Source: Roseovarius amoyensis (GTDB taxonomy: Bacteria; Pseudomonadota; Alphaproteobacteria; Rhodobacterales; Rhodobacteraceae). Taken from it: DNA of 64,000 nucleotides. The stretch spans positions 62,001 to 126,000 of the forward strand of contig NZ_QITQ01000004.1 in the NCBI RefSeq assembly GCF_003260265.1, given 5' to 3'. The number at the start of each line of letters is the position of its first letter. The stretch's first letter is position 1. Of the stretch, positions 1 through 7,635 are shown in pieces. Position numbers and translations under genes: made by a program. Below the pieces are notes generated by a model. That model was not told the origin of the DNA. It did not search any database and saw only the letters and a program-made list of their open reading frames with translations.

Positions 1-168
1 ACAGGGTGATGGCCTTGTCCAAGCTGCGTCTCCTCGTTTGCCCACAGGCAGACGATACTTCCGACTGCGCAGTCAGCGAGGCTTAAATATCGCGCTCGTG
101 CAGAAGATTCTTCTGCAGGCGGCCACTGATGCCGAGTCTCCGCCCGGCCCTCTCACCCAGTTGCCGCC
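1..168. other. Left-edge non-coding stretch with two perfect palindromes
   Basis: No convincing gene lies here; the short open frame across it has low-complexity, Pro-rich coding and runs into the antisense of the Lrp gene. Two perfect palindromes are visible: GACTGCGCAGTC at 63-74 and a 19-base one with 9-base arms (TGCAGAAGA / TCTTCTGCA) at 99-117. They could be operators or a stem-loop downstream of the leftward eutB-eutC-lrp unit. Confidence 0.5.
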
Positions 169-645
169 TCACCCGCCCAGCAGCACATCCAGCGGCGGGG
201 CGCCGCCGCCCTTGACCGGCTTGGTCACAACATAGGTGAAATAGCGCGCCAGTCCGACCCGCGCCTCCAGCAGGGTATCGACCAGGCGCTGATAGCTGTC
301 GATGTCACGGGTCACGATCTGCAGCAGGTAATCGAACCCCCCGCCCAGCGCCCAGCAGGCGACGATCTCATCATGGTGCTGCACGCTCGCTTCGAACAGG
401 CGAAATGCCGCCGCAGTGTGGTCGTGCAACTCGGCGGCGACAAAGACGGTGACATGCGGCCCCAGCTTTCGCAGGGCGATGCGCGCGCCGTAGCCCTCGA
501 TGATGCCGGCCTCTTCCAGCTTGCGCAGCCGCTCCCAGCAGGGGCTGGCCGACAGGCCGACGCGTTCGGCCAGCGCGGCTTTGGTGATCCGTCCGTGGGT
601 CGAAAGCACCCGCAGGATCTCGATGTCGCGCGCGTCAAGCTTCAT
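169..645 (-). CDS. Lrp/AsnC-family transcriptional regulator
   Basis: 158 residues, the usual size for Lrp/AsnC proteins. An N-terminal winged helix-turn-helix spans about residues 4-55 (ITKAALAERVGLSASPCWER is the recognition region). A C-terminal RAM/AsnC effector-binding domain follows from about residue 65. The start codon overlaps the stop of eutC in an ATGA junction, so it is translationally coupled as the last gene of eutB-eutC-lrp. In ectoine catabolic clusters of marine Rhodobacteraceae an AsnC/Lrp gene (asnC, doeX) accompanies eut/doe genes. That makes this the likely local regulator, with a catabolic intermediate as effector. The effector and target sites are inferred, not visible. 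Confidence 0.85.
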   Translation of the reverse strand: MKLDARDIEILRVLSTHGRITKAALAERVGLSASPCWERLRKLEEAGIIEGYGARIALRKLGPHVTVFVAAELHDHTAAAFRLFEASVQHHDEIVACWALGGGFDYLLQIVTRDIDSYQRLVDTLLEARVGLARYFTYVVTKPVKGGGAPPLDVLLGG

Positions 646-1634
646 GCGCTGATCACCGTCCCGGTATCACGGCCTTGCAGCAGGGCATGAACATGGCTTG
701 CAATCGCGGTGTCCTGCGCCCCGGTTCCGGTCAGGTCGACGATGGTGATGTCCTCGGGGCTGCGCCGTCCCGGCGCGGTTCCGGTGATGACCTGCCCCAG
801 TTCGGCCGGGATGCCGCCCTGCCAGAACCCGGCATCGATGGCGCTGCGCAGCTCGCCCATGCTCTGCACCTGGGTCGCGCGGTCGGCAACATACAGGTCC
901 GCCCGCGCCAGCGCCTCTGGCTCCAATTCGTTCTTGCCGGGCTGGTCCGACCCCATCGCGGTGATGTGCAGCCCCAGATGCAGCCACTCGGCCCTGAGCA
1001 CCGGCGCCCGCGCCGGCGTCGTCGTCACCACCAGCTGGCTTTCCGCCACCAGTTGCGCCGGGTCCGAGACGGTCTCGGCCTCCACCGGCAGCACGTTGGC
1101 CAGGTCGCGCGCGCATTCCGCCGCCCGCTGCCCGTCGCGCCCCCAGACGATCAGCCGCTTGAACGGGCGCACCAGATGCGCCGCCTGCATCTGCAGCCGC
1201 GCCTGCACCCCGGTGCCGATGACACCGGCGGTTGCGACCCTTGCAGGCGCCAGGTGCCGCGCCGCTACCGCCCCGGCGGCCGCGGTGCGGATATCGGTCA
1301 GATAGCCATTGTCCAAGAACAGAGCCATGACCTGCCCGGTTTGCGCCGAGAACAGCACCATCAGCCCGTTCAGGCTGGGCAGGCCCAGCTTGGCGTTGTC
1401 AAAAAAGCCGGGGCTGACCTTGATCGCGAACCCGTCCAGCCCGGGGATATAGGCGGTCTTGACGTCGACCTCGCCGTTGACCATCGGCAACTCCATCGAC
1501 AGCACCGGCGGCATCACCACGTCGCCTTTGGCCAGCGCGACAAAGGCACCCTCGATCACGTCGATCAGCCCGATGTCGAGCGCGACCAGCCCGCGCAATT
1601 CCGCCTCGGTCAGTACCCGGATGTCATGGGCCAT
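642..1634 (-). CDS. eutC: Ornithine cyclodeaminase/mu-crystallin family protein, EutC-like
   Basis: 330 residues from the ATG at 1634, which has GGAGG eight bases upstream; an in-frame GTG/ATG further upstream would lack such a site. The ornithine cyclodeaminase/mu-crystallin fold is clear: substrate lysines near 59 (VKTAY) and 72 (IKVS), and a Rossmann NAD(P) motif GVIGTGVQAR at 137-146. In ectoine clusters EutC acts with EutA and EutB and is proposed to convert 5-hydroxyectoine towards ectoine. The start overlaps eutB by 11 bases and the end overlaps lrp by 4, so the three are one operon. On sequence alone it could be another cyclodeaminase or imino-acid reductase; the eutB and doeA neighbours favour EutC. 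Confidence 0.75.
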   Translation of the reverse strand: MAHDIRVLTEAELRGLVALDIGLIDVIEGAFVALAKGDVVMPPVLSMELPMVNGEVDVKTAYIPGLDGFAIKVSPGFFDNAKLGLPSLNGLMVLFSAQTGQVMALFLDNGYLTDIRTAAAGAVAARHLAPARVATAGVIGTGVQARLQMQAAHLVRPFKRLIVWGRDGQRAAECARDLANVLPVEAETVSDPAQLVAESQLVVTTTPARAPVLRAEWLHLGLHITAMGSDQPGKNELEPEALARADLYVADRATQVQSMGELRSAIDAGFWQGGIPAELGQVITGTAPGRRSPEDITIVDLTGTGAQDTAIASHVHALLQGRDTGTVISA

Positions 1635-2643
1635 CGACGCATCCTCCCTGATATACACTCCCCCTGACGGTCAGATCGCCCAGCACCACGTCCTGCCCGG
1701 TTACCACGCGGGTGAACATCTCCATGTCCGGGTTGCGCCCGGTGATAATGGTCGCCGCCGGCCCGGCGGGCCGCACCCGCCCGGTCAGAACTGCCGCCAA
1801 CCCCACCGCGCTGCCGCCCTCGGCCACGATCCGGTCTTCGTGATACAGCACCTGCATGGCGCGATAGATGTCTTGCTCGCCCACCAGCACGACCTCGTCC
1901 AGCAGGTCGCGGCACATGGCAAGGGTCAGCCGGTTATCCGCCCCGATGCCGCCGCCCAGGCTGTCGGCAAGGCTGGGCACCTCATCGACCGGCGCCGGGC
2001 GGCCCGCGCGCAGGCTGTCATGCATCGCCGCGCCCCGATCCATCGAAACGCCGACAACGCGGATGCCCGGCTTGATCGTCTTTGCCGCCAGCGCCACGCC
2101 CGCAGCCAGGCCCCCGCCCGAAAGCGGCACCAGCAGCATGTCCAGGTCGGGGCGGCGGGCCATGATCTCCAACCCGATGGTGCCTTGCCCCGCGATCACG
2201 CGGGCATCGTCGAAGGGGGGGATTTCCACCAGCCCCTCCTCGGCAACCAGCCGCGCTGCCTCGGCCTGCGCGTCGTCCTGGCTGCGCCCCGTGATCCGCA
2301 CTTCGGCGCCCAGCGCGCGGATGCCTTCGACCTTGGCCCGGGGCACCAGCTCGGACATGCAGATCACCGCGCGCAGCCCGCGTTCGCGTGCCGCCCAGGC
2401 CACCCCGCGCCCATGATTGCCGGTCGAACAGCAGGTGACGCCGGCGACATTGCCCAGCCCCGCCACCGCGTTCAGCGCGCCCCGCAGCTTGAACGCGCCA
2501 ATCGGCTGCGCGATCTCGAGCTTGAGCAGAAAGTCATGGCCCGCAACCCCGCTCATATGGGGCGACGGCACCAGCGGGGTGCCATCCGCCACCCCGCAGA
2601 TCACCCGCGCAGCTGCCATGATATCGGCCAGTGTCGGCGTCAC
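1624..2643 (-). CDS. eutB: Threonine dehydratase-like PLP enzyme, EutB-like
   Basis: 339 residues. The GTG start at 2643 has GGGAG eight bases upstream. It belongs to PLP fold type II (serine/threonine dehydratase family). The PLP lysine lies in IGAFKLRGA (K52), the substrate loop is STGNHG (73-78), and the phosphate-binding loop SGGGLAAG is at 175-182. There is no C-terminal ACT regulatory domain, so it resembles catabolic or EutB-type enzymes rather than biosynthetic IlvA. It is first in the leftward eutB-eutC-lrp operon and divergent from doeA. In the ectoine pathway EutB is assigned to 5-hydroxyectoine conversion. General threonine/serine or hydroxyaspartate dehydratase activity is the alternative. 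Confidence 0.75.
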   Translation of the reverse strand: MTPTLADIMAAARVICGVADGTPLVPSPHMSGVAGHDFLLKLEIAQPIGAFKLRGALNAVAGLGNVAGVTCCSTGNHGRGVAWAARERGLRAVICMSELVPRAKVEGIRALGAEVRITGRSQDDAQAEAARLVAEEGLVEIPPFDDARVIAGQGTIGLEIMARRPDLDMLLVPLSGGGLAAGVALAAKTIKPGIRVVGVSMDRGAAMHDSLRAGRPAPVDEVPSLADSLGGGIGADNRLTLAMCRDLLDEVVLVGEQDIYRAMQVLYHEDRIVAEGGSAVGLAAVLTGRVRPAGPAATIITGRNPDMEMFTRVVTGQDVVLGDLTVRGSVYQGGCVDGP

Positions 2644-2728
2644 GCGTCTCTCCCTGTCACCTGCCGCGCACTCTTGCCGCGTCAGGGCCCGGCGTCAACT
2701 CTGCCGCCCTCGATCACCGAAAACGACA

Positions 2729-2747
2729 TGGAAACAGCCGGTTTCCA
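2729..2747. promoter_or_regulatory. Inverted repeat between eutB and doeA, candidate operator
   Basis: The divergent 167-base spacer between eutB and doeA holds a perfect 7-base inverted repeat, TGGAAAC-N5-GTTTCCA. Position and symmetry suit a dimeric repressor or activator controlling both directions. The adjacent Lrp/AsnC product is a candidate ligand. No binding data are implied. Confidence 0.4.
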
Positions 2748-2810
2748 CCCATCAGGTCGCTGCCTTTGCCGGTAAGACTGAAAGCAACACGACGAAAGGA
2801 GCAACCAGAA

Positions 2811-3995
2811 ATGAGCGACAAGGACCTGCCCTTTTCCCAGGCCGAATATGACCGCCGCCTTGCCCTGACCCGCGCGGCGATGGAACGTGCCGGTATCGAA
2901 TTGCTGTTCGTCACCGACCCGTCGAACCAGGCCTGGCTGACCGCCTATGACGGCTGGTCCTTCTACGTTCATCAGGGGGTGCTGGTCCCGTTGGAGGGCA
3001 CACCGATCTGGTGGGGCCGGCACATGGATATGATGGGCGGACGGCGCACCTGCTGGATGCCGGACGACCGCATTCTCGGCTACGCCGACAGCTACGTTCA
3101 GTCCACCACCCGCCACCCGATGCAGGACCTGGCCGCGCATATCCGCGACCTCGGGTTCGAGACCGCACGCATCGGGGTCGAGATGGAAAACTACTACTAC
3201 TCGGCCAAGGCCCATGCGGTGCTGACGGCGGAACTGCCGCAGGCGCGGTTTTCCGACGCCACCGCGCTGGTCAACTGGCAGCGGCTGGTGAAATCGGACG
3301 AAGAGATCGGCTTTATCCGCAAGGCGGCGCGCCTCTCGGAAAAGGTGGTGCAGACGGCCATCGACCGCGCCGCGCCGGGCGTGCGCAAGAACGAGCTGGT
3401 CGCCGACCTCTTTCACGCCGGGCTGACCGGGGTTGACGATATCTGGGGTGACTACCCCGCCATCGTGCCGCTGACGCCCTCGGGGCTGGACGCCACCGCC
3501 GCGCACCTGACATGGAACGACCATCCGATGCGCGCGGGCGAGGCCACGTTCTTTGAACTTTCGGGATGCTATCGCCGCTATCATGCGCCGCTGTGCCGGA
3601 CGGTGTTCCTGGGCACTCCGCCGGCCGAGATGCGCGAGGCTGAAAAGGCCCAGATCGAGGGGATCGAGGCCGGGCTGGAGGCCGCCCGCGCCGGCAACCG
3701 CACCTGCGACATCGCCAATGCCTTTATGGGTGTGCTGGCGAAATACGGCATCCACCGCGAGGGGCGCATGGGTTACCCCGTGGGCCTGTCCTACCCCCCC
3801 GACTGGGGCGAGCGCACCGCCTCGATCCGTGGCGAGGACGAAACCGAGCTGACGCCGGGAATGGTGTTCCACTTCATGCCGGCCCTGTGGATGGATAGCT
3901 GGGGACTGGAAACCACAGAAACCATCCTCATCCGCGAGGACGGTCCGGCCCAGCCCCTGTGCAACATGCCCCGCAAGCTGTTCGTCAAGGACTAG
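2811..3995 (+). CDS. doeA: Ectoine hydrolase, M24 peptidase-like
   Basis: 394 residues from the ATG at 2811, which follows AAGGAG by nine bases. The protein has the creatinase/prolidase architecture: N-terminal domain to about residue 150, then an M24 pita-bread domain. Stretches such as YDGWSFYVHQ, VEMENYYYSAKAH and DYPAIVPLTPSG, and the C-terminal PRKLFVKD, match what I know of DoeA/EutD. DoeA hydrolyses the ectoine ring to N-alpha-acetyl-L-2,4-diaminobutyrate. The next enzyme of the pathway, the DoeB deacetylase, is not in this window. doeA stands alone on the plus strand, divergent from eutB-eutC-lrp and convergent with the aminotransferase. A different amidohydrolase-like M24 activity cannot be excluded. 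Confidence 0.85.
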   Translation: MSDKDLPFSQAEYDRRLALTRAAMERAGIELLFVTDPSNQAWLTAYDGWSFYVHQGVLVPLEGTPIWWGRHMDMMGGRRTCWMPDDRILGYADSYVQSTTRHPMQDLAAHIRDLGFETARIGVEMENYYYSAKAHAVLTAELPQARFSDATALVNWQRLVKSDEEIGFIRKAARLSEKVVQTAIDRAAPGVRKNELVADLFHAGLTGVDDIWGDYPAIVPLTPSGLDATAAHLTWNDHPMRAGEATFFELSGCYRRYHAPLCRTVFLGTPPAEMREAEKAQIEGIEAGLEAARAGNRTCDIANAFMGVLAKYGIHREGRMGYPVGLSYPPDWGERTASIRGEDETELTPGMVFHFMPALWMDSWGLETTETILIREDGPAQPLCNMPRKLFVKD

Positions 3996-4010
3996 GTCCG
4001 CCTCCGGCGG

Positions 4011-4073
4011 GGGTATTTCGAACCAGAAAGAAGCCGGAAACGCGCCCCTGCTTCTTTCTGGTCTCAAATACCC
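4011..4073. repeat. Inverted pair of a dispersed intergenic repeat (hairpin)
   Basis: Two 24-base arms (4011-4034 and 4050-4073) are inverted copies, differing at three central positions around a 15-base loop. Each arm reads GGGTATTT...CCAGAAAGAAGC. The 5' flank CCTCCGGCGG belongs to the same motif, which recurs upstream of queG. It sits between the convergent doeA and aminotransferase genes and may act as a bidirectional terminator. Confidence 0.65.
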
Positions 4074-4110
4074 GTTGCCACGCCGCCACGCGGCGTGACG
4101 ATGGGGTGTT

Positions 4111-5508
4111 TTACCCTGCAGCCTTCATCATGCCGTCCTGTTTCAGCCGCGCGTGCGTCAGGTCCAACGCCCTGGTGGCCCGCTCGATCAGCCGGTCGAT
4201 ATCGTCGCGCGACATCACCAGCGGCGGCGAGATCACCATGCGGTCGCCCACCGCCCGCATCACCAGCCCAGACGCGAAACAGTGCTCGCGGCAGATCAGC
4301 CCGACGGTGCCCGCGTCAAAGGCAAAGGTGGCGCGGCTTGCCTTGTCCGGGGTCAGCACCAGCGACCCCATCATCCCGACCATCCTGGTCTCTCCCACCA
4401 GCGGGTGATCGGCCAGCGTTTCCCATTTTTGCTGCAGATAGGGGCCGGTTTCGGCCGCGACGCGGTCAACGATGCCCTCTTCATCCATGATGCGCAGGTT
4501 TTCCAGCGCTACGGCGCAGGCCACCGGGTGGCCGGAATAGGTATAGCCATGGGCGAACTCGCAGCCGGCGATCACCTCGGCCACCTCGTCGCAGACGATA
4601 GAGCCGCCGATCGGCGCATAGCCCGAGCTGAGGCCCTTGGCGATGGTCATGATATGCGGGCGGATGCCGAAGGTCTGCGAGCCGAACCAGTTGCCGGTGC
4701 GCCCAAAGCCGCATATCACCTCGTCGGCGATCAGCAGGATACCGTGCTTGTCGCAGATGCGCTGGATCTCGGGCCAATAGGTCGAGGGCGGCACGATCAC
4801 GCCGCCGGCGCCCTGGATCGGCTCGCCGATGAAGGCGGCGACCCGGTGCGCGCCCAGTTCCTCGATAGCCTGTTCCAGCTCACGCGCCCGCATCAGCCCG
4901 AATTCATCGGGGCTCATGGCGCCGCCCTCAGACCACCAGTCGGGCTGGCCGATATGGTGGATGCCGGCGATGGGCATGCCGCCCTGCGCGTGCATCGCCG
5001 ACATGCCGCCCAGGCTGCCGCTGCCCATGGATGAGCCATGATAGGCGTTTCGGCGCGAAATGATGATGTCGCGTTCCGGCTGGCCCTTTTGGGCCCAGTA
5101 GGTGCGCACCATGCGGATGTTGGTATCGTTGGCCTCCGATCCGGAGCTGGCAAAGAAGACGTGGTTCAGATCGTACGGCGCCAGATCGGCCAGCTTTTCG
5201 GCCAGGGCGATGGCCGGCACATGGGTCGTCTGGAAAAACGTGTTGTAATAGGGCAGTTCGGTCATCTGCCGCGCTGCCGCCTCGGCCAGTTCGTTGCGGC
5301 CATAGCCGATATTGACGCACCACAGCCCTGCCATGGCGTCGAGAAATTCGTTGCCGTCACTGTCGGTCAGGGTCACGCCGTTGGCGCGGGTGATCACGCG
5401 CGCGCCCTTCTTCGCCAGGTCCTTGTCCTCGGTAAAGGGATGCATGTGGTGTGCCGCGTCAATCGCCTGCAGTTCGGCGGTGGGCATGTGGTTTGTGATC
5501 AGCGTCAT
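4111..5508 (-). CDS. Class III (omega) aminotransferase, SpuC/DoeD-like
   Basis: 465 residues, full length for class III PLP aminotransferases. SGSEAN (122-127) binds cofactor phosphate, ADEV with D262 contacts the pyridine nitrogen, and TIAKGLSSGY supplies the Schiff-base lysine K291. The N-terminal HHMHPFT and AGLWCVNIGYGR signatures are shared by putrescine:pyruvate aminotransferases (SpuC) and the diaminobutyrate aminotransferases (DoeD) of ectoine clusters. Context supports both readings: doeA on one side, a polyamine importer and an amine oxidoreductase on the other. The spacer to the GntR gene carries a TGATCA motif also present upstream of potF, so co-regulation with the importer is plausible. 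I am sure of the class, not of the substrate. Confidence 0.8.
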   Translation of the reverse strand: MTLITNHMPTAELQAIDAAHHMHPFTEDKDLAKKGARVITRANGVTLTDSDGNEFLDAMAGLWCVNIGYGRNELAEAAARQMTELPYYNTFFQTTHVPAIALAEKLADLAPYDLNHVFFASSGSEANDTNIRMVRTYWAQKGQPERDIIISRRNAYHGSSMGSGSLGGMSAMHAQGGMPIAGIHHIGQPDWWSEGGAMSPDEFGLMRARELEQAIEELGAHRVAAFIGEPIQGAGGVIVPPSTYWPEIQRICDKHGILLIADEVICGFGRTGNWFGSQTFGIRPHIMTIAKGLSSGYAPIGGSIVCDEVAEVIAGCEFAHGYTYSGHPVACAVALENLRIMDEEGIVDRVAAETGPYLQQKWETLADHPLVGETRMVGMMGSLVLTPDKASRATFAFDAGTVGLICREHCFASGLVMRAVGDRMVISPPLVMSRDDIDRLIERATRALDLTHARLKQDGMMKAAG

Positions 5509-5570
5509 TGTGATGCATCTCCTGCTAGCGGGAATCGGTTCCGCCGGCGCCTGGCCGGGCCGCGTCTATA

Positions 5571-5582
5571 ATATGATCAAAT
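5571..5582. promoter_or_regulatory. Candidate GntR operator upstream of the aminotransferase
   Basis: An AT-rich 92-base spacer separates the GntR gene and the aminotransferase gene. It contains ATATGATCAAAT, with TGATCA at 5574-5579. The core TGATCAAA recurs upstream of potF at 6398-6405. FCD-type GntR regulators usually bind short palindromes, so this is a plausible operator. Confidence 0.4.
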
Positions 5583-5600
5583 TATTTAACGTCAATCGAA

Positions 5601-6296
5601 TCAGCGCAAGCTGCGCCCCCCGGTCAGGGCCATGCGCACCAGCTCCATCCCCTGCGCCACATCCTTGCGCATGGCCGCTGCGGCGCCATCGCCATCGCCG
5701 CCGGCCATCGCCGCCAGCATCGCCTTGTGATTGTCCGGCAGATTCTGCGTGCCCAGCCGCCCGAACACCACCCTCAGCGACGGCCCGAAACGCAGCCACA
5801 AACCATCTGCCAGCTCGGCCAGAATCGGCGCGTCGGCAATGTCATAGACCACCTTGTGAAAGCGATAGTTGCTTTCAAGGTAGGCGCGCAGGTCGCCGCG
5901 ATCGATGGCCGCGTCCAGTTCGTCGTCGAGCGCGGTAAGTTGCTTGAGGTCCTCTGCCGTTGCATGGGCTGTCGCGCAGTGCGCCAGATGCGGCTCAACC
6001 CATTGCCTTACAAGGATCAATTCACCGATATTGTCGGCACTGAGATGCGGAACGCACACCCGGCGGTTGCCTTGAAACTCCAGCGCGCCCTCGGCGATCA
6101 GCCGGCGAATCGCCTCTCTTACCGGGGTCATTCCGGCGCCCAGCAGATCGGTCAGGCCCTGAATGGTCACCGGCTGGCCGGGCGCGAGATCGCCGAATAG
6201 TACCAGCGCACGTAACTGCCGGTAGATCAGTTCATGCGCCGGCAGCCGCACGTGCCCCTGGGGCATCGACCTGGGTTTGTCTGCAATTTTCGTCAT
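5601..6296 (-). CDS. GntR-family regulator with FCD ligand domain
   Basis: 231 residues from the ATG at 6296; two in-frame GTG codons precede it. The N-terminal winged helix (about 15-80, with LTDLLGAGMTPVREAIRRL as recognition helix) is followed by an all-helical FCD domain to about residue 220. The FCD domain carries metal/ligand-type residues in SNYRFHKVVYDIA and PDNHKAMLAAMA. It is not the MocR-type EnuR regulator of ectoine clusters, because no aminotransferase domain is fused. Lying between the aminotransferase and potF, it probably controls polyamine uptake and catabolism. The TGATCA motifs on either side of it are the candidate sites. Confidence 0.85.
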   Translation of the reverse strand: MTKIADKPRSMPQGHVRLPAHELIYRQLRALVLFGDLAPGQPVTIQGLTDLLGAGMTPVREAIRRLIAEGALEFQGNRRVCVPHLSADNIGELILVRQWVEPHLAHCATAHATAEDLKQLTALDDELDAAIDRGDLRAYLESNYRFHKVVYDIADAPILAELADGLWLRFGPSLRVVFGRLGTQNLPDNHKAMLAAMAGGDGDGAAAAMRKDVAQGMELVRMALTGGRSLR

Positions 6297-6395
6297 CACC
6301 ACCTACCCCATTCCCGGCGTTTCATTTGCGTTCTTGCGAGTTTAACGCCGGCGTGAGTACATTTCTACATTGCCTTGTTGCCAGGTAGAGAATTT

Positions 6396-6405
6396 TTTGA
6401 TCAAA
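6396..6405. promoter_or_regulatory. Candidate GntR operator upstream of potF
   Basis: A perfect 10-base palindrome, TTTGATCAAA, lies 43 bases before the potF start in the intergenic region divergent from the GntR gene. Its core matches the site upstream of the aminotransferase. It could mediate repression of potFGHI. Confidence 0.4.
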
Positions 6406-6448
6406 TCCTCACCCAGTGCAAAAGAACACGATCCAACAGGAGTGTGAC

Positions 6449-7531
6449 ATGAAGCGACTGATCCTGACGACCACTGCCGCTCTGGCCCTTGGCACCGCCA
6501 CCTGGGCCGACGAGGTGCGTGTCTACAACTGGTCCGACTACATCGACGAAGAGCTGCTGACCAAGTTCGAAGAGGAAACCGGCATCGACCTGATCTATGA
6601 CGTCTTCGACAGCAACGAGGTGCTCGAGACCAAGATGCTGGCCGGCGGGTCGGGCTATGACGTGGTTGTGCCCTCGGGCACCTTCCTGCAGCGCCAGATC
6701 TCGGCCGGCGCGTTCCAGCGACTCGACAAGTCCAAGCTGCCGAACCTTGAAAACATGTGGGACGTGATCGAAGCCCGCACCGACCAGTACGATCCCGGCA
6801 ACGAATACTCGATCAACTACATGTGGGGCACCACCGGCATCGGCGTCAACGTCGGCAAGGTAACCGAGATCCTGGGCGAGGACGCGCCGATCAACAGCCT
6901 CGAACTGGTGCTCAACCCCGAGAACATGGAAAAGCTTGCCGAATGCGGCGTGCATTTCCTCGACGCCCCGGCCGAGATGATCCCGATGGCGCTGAAATAC
7001 ATCGGTGAAGACCCCGACAGCCACGACCCCGACGTGATCGCCAAGACCGAAGAGGTGCTGATGGCGGTGCGCCCCTACATCCAGAAATTCCACAGTTCGG
7101 AATACATCAACGCGCTGGCCAACGGCGATATCTGCGTCGCGGTGGGCTGGTCGGGCGACATCCTGCAGGCGCGCGACCGCGCGGCCGAAGCCGACAACGG
7201 CGTCGAGATCGCCTATCACGCCGCCAAGGAAGGCGCGCAGATGTGGTTCGACCAGATGGCGATTCCTGTCGACGCGCCCAACCCCGAGGGTGCGCATGTG
7301 TTCCTGAACTTCATCATGGATGCTGAAAACGCCGCCGCCGCGTCGAACTATGTCTATTACGCCAACGGCAACGAGGCCAGCCAGCAATACCTGCTGGAGG
7401 ACGTGATTGGCGATCCGGCCATCTATCCCGACTCTGAAACGCTGGAGAACCTGTTTACCACCCGGCCCTACCCGGCCAAGATTCAGCGGGTGGTCACGCG
7501 CCTCTGGACCAAGATCAAGTCAGGCACCTGA
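6449..7531 (+). CDS. potF: Polyamine ABC transporter periplasmic binding protein
   Basis: 360 residues from the ATG at 6449, preceded by CAGGAG. A Sec signal peptide (about residues 1-20, ending near TATWADE) leads into a PotD/PotF-type fold. VRVYNWSDYIDEELL, the substrate-pocket segment YDVFDSNEVLETKMLAGGSGYDVVVPS (split by domain hinge) and the AVGWSGDI loop are typical. It captures putrescine or spermidine in the periplasm for PotGHI. It is first in potFGHI plus the FAD oxidoreductase. A GC-rich hairpin follows the stop codon, which would favour a stable, more abundant potF message as is usual for binding proteins. Specificity for putrescine over spermidine cannot be read here. Confidence 0.9.
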   Translation: MKRLILTTTAALALGTATWADEVRVYNWSDYIDEELLTKFEEETGIDLIYDVFDSNEVLETKMLAGGSGYDVVVPSGTFLQRQISAGAFQRLDKSKLPNLENMWDVIEARTDQYDPGNEYSINYMWGTTGIGVNVGKVTEILGEDAPINSLELVLNPENMEKLAECGVHFLDAPAEMIPMALKYIGEDPDSHDPDVIAKTEEVLMAVRPYIQKFHSSEYINALANGDICVAVGWSGDILQARDRAAEADNGVEIAYHAAKEGAQMWFDQMAIPVDAPNPEGAHVFLNFIMDAENAAAASNYVYYANGNEASQQYLLEDVIGDPAIYPDSETLENLFTTRPYPAKIQRVVTRLWTKIKSGT

Positions 7532-7541
7532 CAAGCGCGAC

Positions 7542-7572
7542 AACGGCCCGCACGCCCGGCGCGCGGGCCGTT
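7542..7572 (+). terminator. Intercistronic hairpin between potF and potG
   Basis: A perfect 10-base stem (AACGGCCCGC / GCGGGCCGTT) with an 11-base loop lies 11 bases after the potF stop and is followed by only three T. Downstream genes continue in the same direction. It is more likely an mRNA-stabilising or partial-termination element than a full terminator. Confidence 0.55.
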
Positions 7573-7635
7573 TGAATTTCAAAGTGGGGCGTATGCGCCC
7601 GGTCCGCATGCCGCCCCGACAACAGGGGGACAGGC

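Noticed and set aside
38..235. 65-codon frame at the left edge
   Set aside because: No ribosome-binding site, low-complexity Pro/Ser content, and it overlaps the 3' end of the Lrp gene.
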